Shown piece after piece: positions 1 to 6,618 of a stretch of DNA of 8,287 bases. Under the pieces are notes generated by a model. That model was not told the DNA's origin. It saw nothing but the letters and a program-made list of their open reading frames with translations, and did not search any database. Origin of the DNA: Nitrospirota bacterium (lineage in GTDB: Bacteria > Nitrospirota > Nitrospiria > Nitrospirales > Nitrospiraceae); the NCBI GenBank assembly GCA_005877535.1, contig VBOM01000095.1, forward strand, positions 1-8,287. The letters are read 5' to 3'. The first letter of the stretch is position 1, and every line of letters begins with the position of its first letter. The position numbers were made by a program, and so were the translations under genes.

Positions 1-146
1 GCTGAAACAGCCCATCAACCTCCTTCTCGCTTCGCTCAGAGGAACCGTGAACCATAGGATTGCCGTGTACTCTTCCTCCGAAACCTTTCACGTTTGACGA
101 TTCACGTCTCACGGATCGTGGACGGCTTTTTTGAGCATCCTGCTCA
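1..146. repeat. Intergenic inverted-repeat (MITE-like) element, left end cut by window
   Basis: Positions 1-17 (GCTGAAACAGCCCATCA) match the reverse complement of 118-136 (GCTCAAAAAAGCCGTCC...) with one gap and a few mismatches, so the stretch is bounded by imperfect inverted repeats. The right end continues into a perfect 6-bp hairpin at 132-146 (TGAGCA, loop TCC, TGCTCA). The matching outer part of the left end would lie before position 1. The interior holds a GTGAA motif near 47 and the tandem heptamers at 86-113. No ORF with coding character is present, so this would be a non-autonomous repeat. I recall similar 'GCAGGATGCTGAAAAAG' ends as dispersed intergenic repeats in Nitrospira, but I cannot verify that here. 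The hairpin at 132-146 is not a terminator for the minus-strand gene: on that strand it is followed by A's, not T's. Confidence 0.55.
86..113. repeat. Four tandem degenerate heptamers (TTTCACG type)
   Basis: Read on the plus strand, four consecutive 7-mers are TTTCACG, TTTGACG, ATTCACG and TCTCACG. Each shares the TNACG core and there is no spacer between copies. The inverse motif CGTGAA occurs once at 45-50. The array lies inside the inverted-repeat element. Short tandem arrays of this word in intergenic DNA are something I associate with Nitrospira genomes, from memory. Function is unknown; it could be a protein-binding array, a folded RNA segment or simple slippage product. Confidence 0.7.
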
Positions 147-175
147 GTCAGGGCTGTTATATGTAGGGCTCTCGG

Positions 176-1024
176 TTAGGGGATTGGTGAGGTACTGCGT
201 CGGGGAGTTGATGTCTCATCGGCTGGAAACGTGACGGTCACATGCTCATGGTCGATGTGCAACGTCAACGGTTGCCCCACCTTCACACGAGGGATTCCGA
301 TCTTCGAGTTGAGCATGACCAGGCCGACGGGGGTACGGACAAAGACGAAGCTGGATTTGAGCTTGGACACGGTTCCTGAGAGGAGGACCTGCACGTCGGC
401 GCCAGCCGGAGGGGTTTGATTGACCTGTAGGTCGTACTGTAAATCATGCACTCCGTTGATGGTATTCGTTTCATCGACTTCGACGGTCAAGGGGTCTCCC
501 TCGCTATAGTTGGTGAGCCGTCCTTCCTGTGTGCCGACATGGACAGTCTGGTCACCGTCAGGTCCCCACCAGAGTAATGTTCCCGGAGTATCGGTCCCGG
601 ACGTCATTGGCCCACTCAGGTAGCGATGGACTAACGATCCGTCGATCCTGTTTCGGATCTCGACGACGGAATGGCGCTCGTGCACCCAAAAGCGTACTTC
701 CTGCGAGGCTTTGAGATCCTTCAGCGTTGTTTTGGAAGTGAGAGTCAGCAGTCCGATCGGGGTCTTGAGAAAGACGATCCCGGCCTTGGTCCGCCACACC
801 GATCCCCGTAACTCTATGAAGGGATCAATCGTGACTGGATCAACGGGGGCAGGGGTTGGAGGAGGAGTTTCAGCGGCTGGGAGCGAGGGTATTTCGGCTG
901 GCGCCGATGGTTCCTCGGCAAGGACAGGGACGAGGAGGGTGAAGACAAGCACTCCGGCGCAGAAGGCGTAGAAGAGGGTCTCGATCACACATCGCTGCAG
1001 CCTGCGAAGAGAGGAATCGTGCAT
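176..1024 (-). CDS. Exported protein with repeated small beta-rich modules, function unknown
   Basis: I do not recognise this 282-residue protein. With the ATG at 1024 it begins with a short basic region (RRLQR) and a hydrophobic segment at about 16-36. It ends in VLA, a good signal peptidase I site before Glu37, so it is probably periplasmic. A Pro/Ala-rich linker covers about 38-68. Two clearly related modules follow, 72-123 and 215-266. Both run L-x-G-x-V, then VF-x-x-TP-x-GL-x-x-L-x-SK, then a charged His-containing strand. A third, diverged module lies between them (136-190) and shares LSG and G-x-PLTV. The small-barrel character suggests an OB-like fold, but that is a guess. The frame stays open upstream to 1441, into der. 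I chose 1024 because it gives a normal signal peptide; ATG 1090 is the alternative and would add 22 residues. No strong ribosome-binding site precedes either. No terminator is evident after the stop. Confidence 0.7.
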   Translation of the reverse strand: MHDSSLRRLQRCVIETLFYAFCAGVLVFTLLVPVLAEEPSAPAEIPSLPAAETPPPTPAPVDPVTIDPFIELRGSVWRTKAGIVFLKTPIGLLTLTSKTTLKDLKASQEVRFWVHERHSVVEIRNRIDGSLVHRYLSGPMTSGTDTPGTLLWWGPDGDQTVHVGTQEGRLTNYSEGDPLTVEVDETNTINGVHDLQYDLQVNQTPPAGADVQVLLSGTVSKLKSSFVFVRTPVGLVMLNSKIGIPRVKVGQPLTLHIDHEHVTVTFPADETSTPRRSTSPIP

Positions 1025-1099
1025 CCCGCTGGTCTGTTGGTTGTCACGAGGCGCAGGGGGGTGACTCTCGGTATGTGAGGAATACAGCATGAGCTTGAG

Positions 1100-1128
1100 C
1101 GAATAACATGATGCCCAGGAGGAGTCAA
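1100..1128 (-). promoter_or_regulatory. Candidate sigma-70 promoter for the exported-protein gene
   Basis: On the minus strand TTGACT (1123-1128) matches five of six -35 bases. It is followed after 17 bp by TATTCG (1100-1105), a poor -10. Transcription would start near 1093. This leaves a leader of about 70 nt to the ATG at 1024, or almost none to the alternative ATG at 1090. The weak -10 box keeps this tentative. Confidence 0.3.
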
Positions 1129-1297
1129 GGCGAAAGCTGCCACGACAGTGATTCAAAGGCGATGCCTTTACGAAATTGCGCCACTGACGGGAGCCTGTAC
1201 GTCGCCGGCTGGTAGAGATGCCATGAGTCTGCAGCCGCATATTGAGCGGAGGGCAGGGGGTGAGGGTAAGGATGATCCGGATCTCACCATTGGTTGA

Positions 1298-1313
1298 GTT
1301 CGGCTCACCGAAC
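1298..1313 (-). other. Stem-loop just after the der stop codon
   Basis: GTTCGG and CCGAAC form a perfect 6-bp stem around a 4-nt loop. The stem begins three bases after the der TAG on the minus strand. No T-run follows it, so it does not qualify as a standard intrinsic terminator. It may protect the mRNA 3' end or assist termination. Confidence 0.4.
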
Positions 1314-1316
1314 CCT

Positions 1317-2693
1317 CTATTTCTTCCGAACCAGCATGCGAATCGGGGTTCCCTCGAATCCATACTCCTCGCGGAGTTGGTTCTCGAGAAAGCGGAGGTA
1401 GGCAGACGTGATATTGTCCGGGTGACCGACAAACAACGCAAAGACCGGTGGTTGTGTCGCGACCTGGGTCATAAAGGCAGATTTGGTGATCTTCGTTGGT
1501 TTGCCTTTGTGCACCGGCAGGGGGTGGGTGGCGAGGATCTCCTGGAGGAATTTGTTCAGCGCTCCGGTGGGGATCCGCTTTGAAAAAGCCGCGACTACCC
1601 TATCAATGGTCGGAAAGAGCTGGACAAGTGAATCGGGATTAACAGCGGATGCGAAGAGGACCGGTGCCCAGGTCAGAAAGGGGAAGCGCCGCCGAAGTTC
1701 AAGTTCAACCTCCTGCCTGGCCTGGCTATCGCCTTCCCGAAGGTCCCATTTATTCACCAGGAGGAAGCAGGCCCGTCCCTGCTTGATGATGATCCCGGCG
1801 ATCTTAGTGTCCTGCTCAGTCACACCTTCCGTGGCATCGAGTAGCAAGATCCCGAGGTCGGACCGGCCGATGGCCAAGTGCGATCGGACCACGCTATAGC
1901 CTTCGATCCCCCGGTCGATTTTTCCGCGCCGGCGAATCCCGGCTGTATCGGTAAAGAGATACTGCCGGCCTTGGTGGAGGGCGATCGAATCGATCGAATC
2001 CCTGGTGGTTCCCGGCACATCGCTGACCACCACTCGGTCTGCCCCGAGCACGGCATTCACCAGCGTGGATTTTCCGACATTCGGCCGTCCCACGACGGCA
2101 ATGCGGGGCATCGTCGTCTGTTCAGCGTTTTCATCAGGGACCGGGAGGAATGGGTAGATGGCATCCAGTAGGTCGGAGACACCGATGCCATGCTCCGCAG
2201 AGATAGGATAGAGCGTATCTGTGCCCAACTGATAAAAATCCGCGACAAGCGTATCGACCTTGGGCGTGTCGATCTTGTTAATCACGACAAACAACGGCTT
2301 CGTCGTTCCGCGCAAGAGACGGACCACTGCCTGGTCCGGGGTCATCAGCCCGGTTCGGCCGTCCATCAGCAGGATCAAAAGGTCCGCTTCCGCAATGGCG
2401 AGCTCCGATTGACGTTTGATGAGGGCCAGCATGCCTTCCGAGGCGGACGGGTCCAGGCCCCCTGTATCCACCAGGCGGAATGGTCGATTCCGATAGGTGG
2501 CATCGGCGTAGTTACGATCCCTGGTGACGCCGGGAATGTCGTCCACGATGGCCGTTCGTTTGCCGAGCATGCGATTGAAGAGCGTCGACTTGCCGACGTT
2601 GGGGCGACCGATAATGGCCACAATGGGCGGGCGAGCCGATGTGGCTGACGGTACCGGTGCTGTCTGTAAGGGGGCGGTCTTGGTGCGTGGCAT
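1317..2693 (-). CDS. der: Ribosome biogenesis GTPase Der (EngA)
   Basis: Der is a cytoplasmic tandem-domain GTPase needed for maturation of the 50S ribosomal subunit. The 458-residue product has the diagnostic double set of G motifs. G domain 1 has GRPNVGKS (29-36), DTGG (76-79), NKID (139-142) and SAE (165-167). G domain 2 has GRPNVGKS again (202-209), DTAG (249-252) and NKWD (314-317). A C-terminal KH-like domain begins near 353 and includes the typical RIPTGALNKFL stretch. The length fits the family (about 440-490). The ATG at 2693 gives a short 23-residue leader before the first G domain. The frame is open to 3125, but that part is antisense to the neighbouring nucleotidase gene and is not Der-like. 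No clear Shine-Dalgarno precedes the ATG. The gene is divergent from the nucleotidase gene, with a 72-bp spacer. Confidence 0.97.
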   Translation of the reverse strand: MPRTKTAPLQTAPVPSATSARPPIVAIIGRPNVGKSTLFNRMLGKRTAIVDDIPGVTRDRNYADATYRNRPFRLVDTGGLDPSASEGMLALIKRQSELAIAEADLLILLMDGRTGLMTPDQAVVRLLRGTTKPLFVVINKIDTPKVDTLVADFYQLGTDTLYPISAEHGIGVSDLLDAIYPFLPVPDENAEQTTMPRIAVVGRPNVGKSTLVNAVLGADRVVVSDVPGTTRDSIDSIALHQGRQYLFTDTAGIRRRGKIDRGIEGYSVVRSHLAIGRSDLGILLLDATEGVTEQDTKIAGIIIKQGRACFLLVNKWDLREGDSQARQEVELELRRRFPFLTWAPVLFASAVNPDSLVQLFPTIDRVVAAFSKRIPTGALNKFLQEILATHPLPVHKGKPTKITKSAFMTQVATQPPVFALFVGHPDNITSAYLRFLENQLREEYGFEGTPIRMLVRKK

Positions 2694-2726
2694 GGGAAAT
2701 TGTCTGTCGACCGTAACATAAGAATT

Positions 2727-2756
2727 TTGGCAAACACAACCACCGTCGGGTACACT
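2727..2756 (+). promoter_or_regulatory. Candidate sigma-70 promoter of the nucleotidase gene
   Basis: TTGGCA (2727-2732) and TACACT (2751-2756) are separated by 18 bp, each close to consensus. The -10 box ends only nine bases before the ATG at 2766. The transcript would therefore start within about three bases of the start codon and carry almost no leader. This agrees with the absence of a Shine-Dalgarno sequence. Confidence 0.5.
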
Positions 2757-2765
2757 CTCGGTGCG

Positions 2766-3443
2766 ATGACGCCATTTCCGCTGAATTGGAATGATATCGA
2801 TGATGTCCTGCTCGATATGGACGGGACTCTGCTCGACCGCCATTTCGACAATTTCTTTTTCGAAGAGGAGTTGCCGCGCCGTTATGCCGCGCTCCACGGT
2901 GTACAGCTTGAAGAGTCGCGCGACACACTTATGGCGATGTACCGCTCGGTCGAAGGCGAATTGGCCTGGACCGATCTGCATTATTGGACGCAGCGACTGG
3001 GAATCGATGTCGTGGCTATGACCAAGGAACTGGATCACATGATCGGCTACCTGTGCGGTGCGGAGGAGTTCCTGCAACACCTTCAACAGCTGGAGAAAAG
3101 AGTGACAATCGTGACGAATGCCCATGAATCGGGCGTGGCCATCAAAGTTGCCAAGACCGGGCTCAATCGGTATGTCGATCGCATCGTGAATGCGTGTGAA
3201 GTGGGGTATCTAAAAATGCGTCCGGAGTATTGGCCCAATTGCGCGCAATTACTGGGATTCGACCCGACAAGGTCTCTCTACATGGATGATGATGAGGGCT
3301 GTCTGAATGCGGCAAAAGAATTTGGCATCGCCCATCTGATTCATAGTGCCAAGTCAAGTTCTCAACTGCCTCCCTCCCCGCTCACTCAGTTCATCTCGGT
3401 GACCGGTTTTTCTCCACTCTTCAACGGTCGGCCTGTGATCTAG
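2766..3443 (+). CDS. yrfG: YrfG-like HAD purine 5'-nucleotidase (GMP/IMP nucleotidase)
   Basis: This is a 225-residue HAD-superfamily phosphatase. Motif I is DMDGT (17-21), with Asp17 the expected nucleophile and Asp19 the acid/base. Motif II is Thr117 in VTNAH, motif III is Lys150 in GYLKMRPEYW, and motif IV is the acidic DDDE run at 174-177. Sequence around the motifs closely resembles E. coli YrfG as I remember it, including D-x-VLLDMDGTLLD, the FDN after it, the YW-x-x-LG-D segment and TNAH. E. coli YrfG dephosphorylates GMP and IMP to nucleosides, so a cytoplasmic role in purine nucleotide turnover is likely; the exact substrate here is inferred. A TTG at 2700 in the same frame would add 22 non-conserved residues overlapping the promoter, so I prefer the ATG. 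The stop codon interlocks with that of the convergent methyltransferase gene. Confidence 0.88.
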   Translation: MTPFPLNWNDIDDVLLDMDGTLLDRHFDNFFFEEELPRRYAALHGVQLEESRDTLMAMYRSVEGELAWTDLHYWTQRLGIDVVAMTKELDHMIGYLCGAEEFLQHLQQLEKRVTIVTNAHESGVAIKVAKTGLNRYVDRIVNACEVGYLKMRPEYWPNCAQLLGFDPTRSLYMDDDEGCLNAAKEFGIAHLIHSAKSSSQLPPSPLTQFISVTGFSPLFNGRPVI

Positions 3444-4060
3444 TCCGGTCGGGTTGCTGTACCTCGGTACATCTCGCCTCCGAGTCTGGGTACACTCTGC
3501 ATCTGGAACCGATCGAGGGTCACGATCTTCAAGCTGGCCTGGACGATGATTTGGTCGATCTTGCGGTTCAGATTGCAGCCACAGCCAATGATGTCCTGAA
3601 CAGGATTCAACCGGTCCTGCCACGCTGCAACCTTTGCGTCCTCGCTCCGGCCATGCTCTAGAAACAGAAACACTCCGTCAGGCTTGAGGACTCGACGGAC
3701 TTCTCGGAGTGCCTTGACCGGATCGGGAATCGTACAGAGGGTCCAGGTGCTGACGACGAAATCACAGGATCGGTCGTCATAGGGCAATGACTCAGCGGTG
3801 ACATGTCGGATGCGAATGGGAAAGGACTGACTGGTGCTGCGTTCCGTGACGATCTTGGAAAGAAGATTGGCGGGGTCGACGGCGTGGAGCCGAGTAATGG
3901 CCTTCGGATAATGCGGCAGGTTCAGCCCGGTTCCAATTCCCAGTTCCAGCACCTCACCGTGGACATGAGCGAGCAATTCCGTGCGCAAGCGACGGAATTC
4001 TTCTCCCGCCATGACCCAATCCATCAGGCGGGGGAAAATGTGTGTGGCGTAGAGTCCCAT
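3440..4060 (-). CDS. METTL7-like class I SAM-dependent methyltransferase
   Basis: The 206-residue product has a Rossmann methyltransferase core. Motif I is LELGIGTGLN (38-47), Asp62 in HAVDP is the likely ribose-binding acid, AESLPYDDRSCDFVV lies at 89-103, and LKPDGVFLFLEHG at 125-137. The C-terminal part, with FLEHGRSED, WQDRLNP and GCGCNLNR (159-166), then EMYRGTA, resembles the METTL7/TMT1 group, whose human members methylate thiols. Bacterial members are usually annotated only as class I or UbiE-like methyltransferases, and the substrate here is unknown. I chose the ATG at 4060 because M-G-x-Y followed by a PRL-x-D segment is the usual beginning in this group. A TTG at 4105 in the same frame would add 15 residues. 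There is no transmembrane segment like that of the human proteins. The gene converges on yrfG, overlapping it by 4 bp, and diverges from leuS. Confidence 0.85.
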   Translation of the reverse strand: MGLYATHIFPRLMDWVMAGEEFRRLRTELLAHVHGEVLELGIGTGLNLPHYPKAITRLHAVDPANLLSKIVTERSTSQSFPIRIRHVTAESLPYDDRSCDFVVSTWTLCTIPDPVKALREVRRVLKPDGVFLFLEHGRSEDAKVAAWQDRLNPVQDIIGCGCNLNRKIDQIIVQASLKIVTLDRFQMQSVPRLGGEMYRGTATRPD

Positions 4061-4070
4061 CGTCGCGCGT

Positions 4071-4079
4071 AGTATAGCA
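4071..4079 (-). promoter_or_regulatory. Extended -10 promoter of the methyltransferase gene
   Basis: The minus strand reads TGCTATACT, an extended -10 element (TGn plus a 5-of-6 TATAAT). No -35 match is found at the right distance, as is common with extended -10 promoters. The box ends ten bases before the ATG at 4060, so the mRNA would start only about four bases ahead of it. This also argues against the TTG start at 4105, which lies upstream of this promoter. Confidence 0.5.
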
Positions 4080-4111
4080 AAGACCTCTTCCCGCGACGCC
4101 CGCAAATCTTG

Positions 4112-4158
4112 TTGAGCCTGAGAGGTCTATGTTAGAGTCCATTTTCTTTTTCTATACA
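4112..4158 (+). promoter_or_regulatory. Promoter region of the leuS-lptE-holA unit
   Basis: Two overlapping candidates are visible. The first is TTGAGC (4112-4117) with TAGAGT (4133-4138), which has a short 15-bp spacer. The second is TATACA (4153-4158), behind a T-rich stretch and with no good -35. They would give leaders of roughly 30 and 12 nt. I cannot choose between them. There is no T-box or leader-peptide structure; the whole divergent spacer is 116 bp. Confidence 0.35.
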
Positions 4159-4176
4159 GCCACGGTTTGTCACGGT

Positions 4177-6612
4177 ATGAGCAAGACCTACAATCATCAC
4201 GCCCTTGAAATAAAGTGGCAGGCCTATTGGGAGCAGCACCGGACCTTCCATGTTGCTGACGACCAGGCCAAGCCAAAGTTCTACTGCCTCGACATGTTCC
4301 CCTATCCCTCAGGATCGGGTCTCCACGTCGGTCATCTCGAAGGCTATACCGCGACGGATATCGTGTCCCGCTATAAGCGTATGCGGGGCTTCAATGTGTT
4401 GCATCCGATGGGATGGGACGCATTCGGGCTCCCCGCCGAACAGTATGCGGTGAAGACGGGGATTCACCCAGCGATAACGACGGCGCAGAACATCGCAACG
4501 TTCAAACGCCAGATGAAACGTGTCGGTCTGTCCTACGACTGGGAGCGTGAGGTCAGCACGATCGACCCCGACTATTATCGCTGGACGCAGTGGATCTTCT
4601 TGAAACTGTTTGAGCGAGGGCTGGCCTACGTGGCGGAAGTTCCGGTGAACTGGTGTCCCGAGTTGGGGACGGTGCTCGCCAACGAAGAGATTATCGATGG
4701 CAAGAGCGAAGTCGGCGGGTTCGATGTAGTGCGCAAGCCGATGCGCCAATGGGTATTGAAGATCACGGCCTATGCCGATCGACTCCTTGAAGATTTGAAG
4801 CTGGTCGAATGGCCGGCCAGCACATTGGAGATGCAGAAGAATTGGATCGGCCGATCGATCGGCGCGGAAGTCGAGTTTGATTTGGCCGGCGTCCCTGGCA
4901 CGGTTCGGATTTTTACGACGAGGCCCGATACCTTGTTCGGTGCGACCTACATGGTGCTGGCGCCTGAGCATCCGTTAGTGGAGGTCGTCACGACTGCCGA
5001 CCGCCGCACCGTGGTCACAGCCTATCGCAAGGCGGCGGCCAGAAAAAGCGATCTCCAACGGCAGGAGCTCGAAAAGGAAAAGACCGGGGTCTTCACCGGT
5101 GGCTATGCGGTGAATCCAATGAACAACGAGCCGCTGCCCATTTGGATTGCCGACTACGTGTTGATGGGCTATGGCACCGGCGCCATCATGGCTGTGCCAG
5201 CGCATGATGAGCGCGACTGGGCCTTTGCGAAGACCTATGGCTTGCCGATCCGAGAAGTGATCGCAGGCGGCCAGGCTGAACAAGAGGCGTTCATCGCGAC
5301 CGACAAGGGTACCGTCGTCAATTCCACGACGTCGGATGGAAGCTTCACCATCAATGGGCTGACACCTGGTGACGCGATTCCAAAACTCACTGCCTGGTTA
5401 GAATCGCACGGTAAGGGTCGCAAGGCCGTGAACTACAAGTTGCGGGACTGGCTGTTTGCCCGTCAGCGGTATTGGGGCGAGCCCTTTCCGATTGTATGGG
5501 TGGATGGCCAGGCCCTTCCGCTTCCGGAAGAGCAGCTGCCGCTGCTTTTGCCGGAAACCAGCAATTTCAAACCGTCCGGAAGTGGCGAAAGCCCCCTTGC
5601 AAATTTAACAGACTGGCTGACGACTACCGACCCGATCAGTGGGGCGCAGGCACGCCGTGAAACGAACACGATGCCCCAATGGGCCGGCTCCTGCTGGTAT
5701 TATCTGCGATTTATTGACCCGAAGAATCAGGACCAGCTCGTCGATCCGGCAAAGGAACGCTATTGGATGCCGGTAGATCTCTACATCGGCGGCAGCGAAC
5801 ATGCCGTGCTGCATTTGCTCTATGCGCGGTTTTGGCACAAGATTCTGTACGACATTGGGGTGGTCAGTACGCCGGAGCCGTTCAAGAAGCTTGTGCATCA
5901 GGGGATTGTGCTGGGAGAAGACAACCAGAAGATGTCGAAATCCCGAGGCAACGTCGTCAATCCCGACGAGATCATGGACCAGTTCGGGGCCGATGCGGTG
6001 CGGCTCTACGAAATGTTCATGGGCCCGCTGGAGGCAGTGAAACCCTGGAGTACGCGGGGCGTAGAAGGGGTCACACGGTTTCTCGAACGGACCTGGCGAC
6101 TCATGGTGACTGAAGAAGGCCGGCTCTCTAATAGCGTGGTGGAGACGGTTCCTACTCTCGAACATCAGCGGTTGCTCCATCAGACGATCAAGAAGGTGAC
6201 GGAGGATATCGAAACGTTGCGGTTCAATACCGCGATCTCCCAGATGATGGTATTTACGAATGAGATGACGAAGGCCGAGCAGCGCTCCCGGGCCGTACTC
6301 GAACCATTCGTCTTGATCCTGGCACCCTTCGCGCCCCATCTGGCAGAAGAGTTGTGGGAGGTGCTGGGTCACCAGCCGAGCGTCGCTCAGCAGCCCTGGC
6401 CGATCTATGACCCGGGAATGACAGCAAGCGACCGGCTGACTATTCCGATCCAGGTGAATGGAAAGTTGCGAACCAAACTCGACGTGGGAGCCGACGCCAC
6501 ACGCGAGCAGATCGAAGGGCTGGCTCGTGCGCAGATCGCGGAATGGCTGCAGGGCAAAGAGCCGAAGAAGATTGTGTATGTCGAAAAAAAATTGATGAAT
6601 TTTGTGATATAG
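4177..6612 (+). CDS. leuS: Leucyl-tRNA synthetase
   Basis: LeuRS charges tRNA-Leu with leucine in the cytoplasm. The 811-residue protein has the class I signature as HVGH (50-53), followed by GYTATDI, and KMSKS at 585-589. The editing (CP1) domain covers about 220-400. It includes the threonine-rich TTRPDTLFG (247-255), with Thr252 as in E. coli, and AHDERD (342-347) with the acidic residues of the editing pocket. So misacylated-tRNA proofreading should be intact. [11 protein letters not shown] (502-512) and YIGGSEHA (536-543) are typical of bacterial LeuRS. An alpha-helical anticodon-binding domain follows, then a C-terminal domain ending [15 protein letters not shown]. The length is within the bacterial range. 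I chose the ATG at 4177 (MSKTYNHH...) since family proteins begin shortly before the conserved WQ-x-YW. An in-frame start at 4129 would add 16 residues overlapping the promoter. No Shine-Dalgarno is seen. lptE begins 33 bp downstream. Confidence 0.97.
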   Translation: MSKTYNHHALEIKWQAYWEQHRTFHVADDQAKPKFYCLDMFPYPSGSGLHVGHLEGYTATDIVSRYKRMRGFNVLHPMGWDAFGLPAEQYAVKTGIHPAITTAQNIATFKRQMKRVGLSYDWEREVSTIDPDYYRWTQWIFLKLFERGLAYVAEVPVNWCPELGTVLANEEIIDGKSEVGGFDVVRKPMRQWVLKITAYADRLLEDLKLVEWPASTLEMQKNWIGRSIGAEVEFDLAGVPGTVRIFTTRPDTLFGATYMVLAPEHPLVEVVTTADRRTVVTAYRKAAARKSDLQRQELEKEKTGVFTGGYAVNPMNNEPLPIWIADYVLMGYGTGAIMAVPAHDERDWAFAKTYGLPIREVIAGGQAEQEAFIATDKGTVVNSTTSDGSFTINGLTPGDAIPKLTAWLESHGKGRKAVNYKLRDWLFARQRYWGEPFPIVWVDGQALPLPEEQLPLLLPETSNFKPSGSGESPLANLTDWLTTTDPISGAQARRETNTMPQWAGSCWYYLRFIDPKNQDQLVDPAKERYWMPVDLYIGGSEHAVLHLLYARFWHKILYDIGVVSTPEPFKKLVHQGIVLGEDNQKMSKSRGNVVNPDEIMDQFGADAVRLYEMFMGPLEAVKPWSTRGVEGVTRFLERTWRLMVTEEGRLSNSVVETVPTLEHQRLLHQTIKKVTEDIETLRFNTAISQMMVFTNEMTKAEQRSRAVLEPFVLILAPFAPHLAEELWEVLGHQPSVAQQPWPIYDPGMTASDRLTIPIQVNGKLRTKLDVGADATREQIEGLARAQIAEWLQGKEPKKIVYVEKKLMNFVI

Positions 6613-6618
6613 CGACCA

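Larger units (their letters stand above)
1025..1316. other. 292-bp spacer between der and the exported-protein gene
   Basis: No convincing gene lies here; the open frame running through it lacks homology that I recognise. It holds a candidate minus-strand promoter (1100-1128) and the hairpin after der (1298-1313). It also holds a second perfect hairpin at 1155-1169 (AAAGGC, loop of three, GCCTTT). On the minus strand this second hairpin ends in TTT and could be a weak terminator for der. A 10-bp palindrome GATCCGGATC lies at 1274-1283, and a purine-rich G tract at about 1249-1273. Confidence 0.45.

Noticed and set aside
132..146. Hairpin as an intrinsic terminator for the exported-protein gene
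   Set aside because: On the minus strand the stem is followed by A's; on the plus strand the T-run precedes the stem. Neither orientation is a terminator.
1025..1441. N-terminal extension of the exported-protein frame, up to 139 more residues
   Set aside because: It runs antisense-frame into the der C-terminus, has no recognisable domain, and would bury the signal peptide in the middle of the protein.
2694..3125. 144-residue upstream extension of the Der frame
   Set aside because: It is antisense to the nucleotidase gene and not Der-like; Der proteins begin shortly before the first GRPNVGKS.
2748..3498. GGGTACACTCT occurring at 2748-2758 and at 3488-3498
   Set aside because: The second copy is inside the methyltransferase coding sequence, in a well-conserved part of the protein; probably chance.
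4061..4105. TTG start for the methyltransferase
   Set aside because: The added 15 residues are not typical of the family, and the likely promoter lies between this TTG and the ATG.
4061..4176. T-box or leucine leader-peptide attenuator ahead of leuS
   Set aside because: The spacer is only 116 bp, with no T-box consensus, no Leu-codon run and no terminator hairpin.
4309..4971. 220-codon minus-strand open frame inside leuS
   Set aside because: Antisense shadow of the catalytic and editing domains of leuS, with no promoter, start signal or family resemblance.
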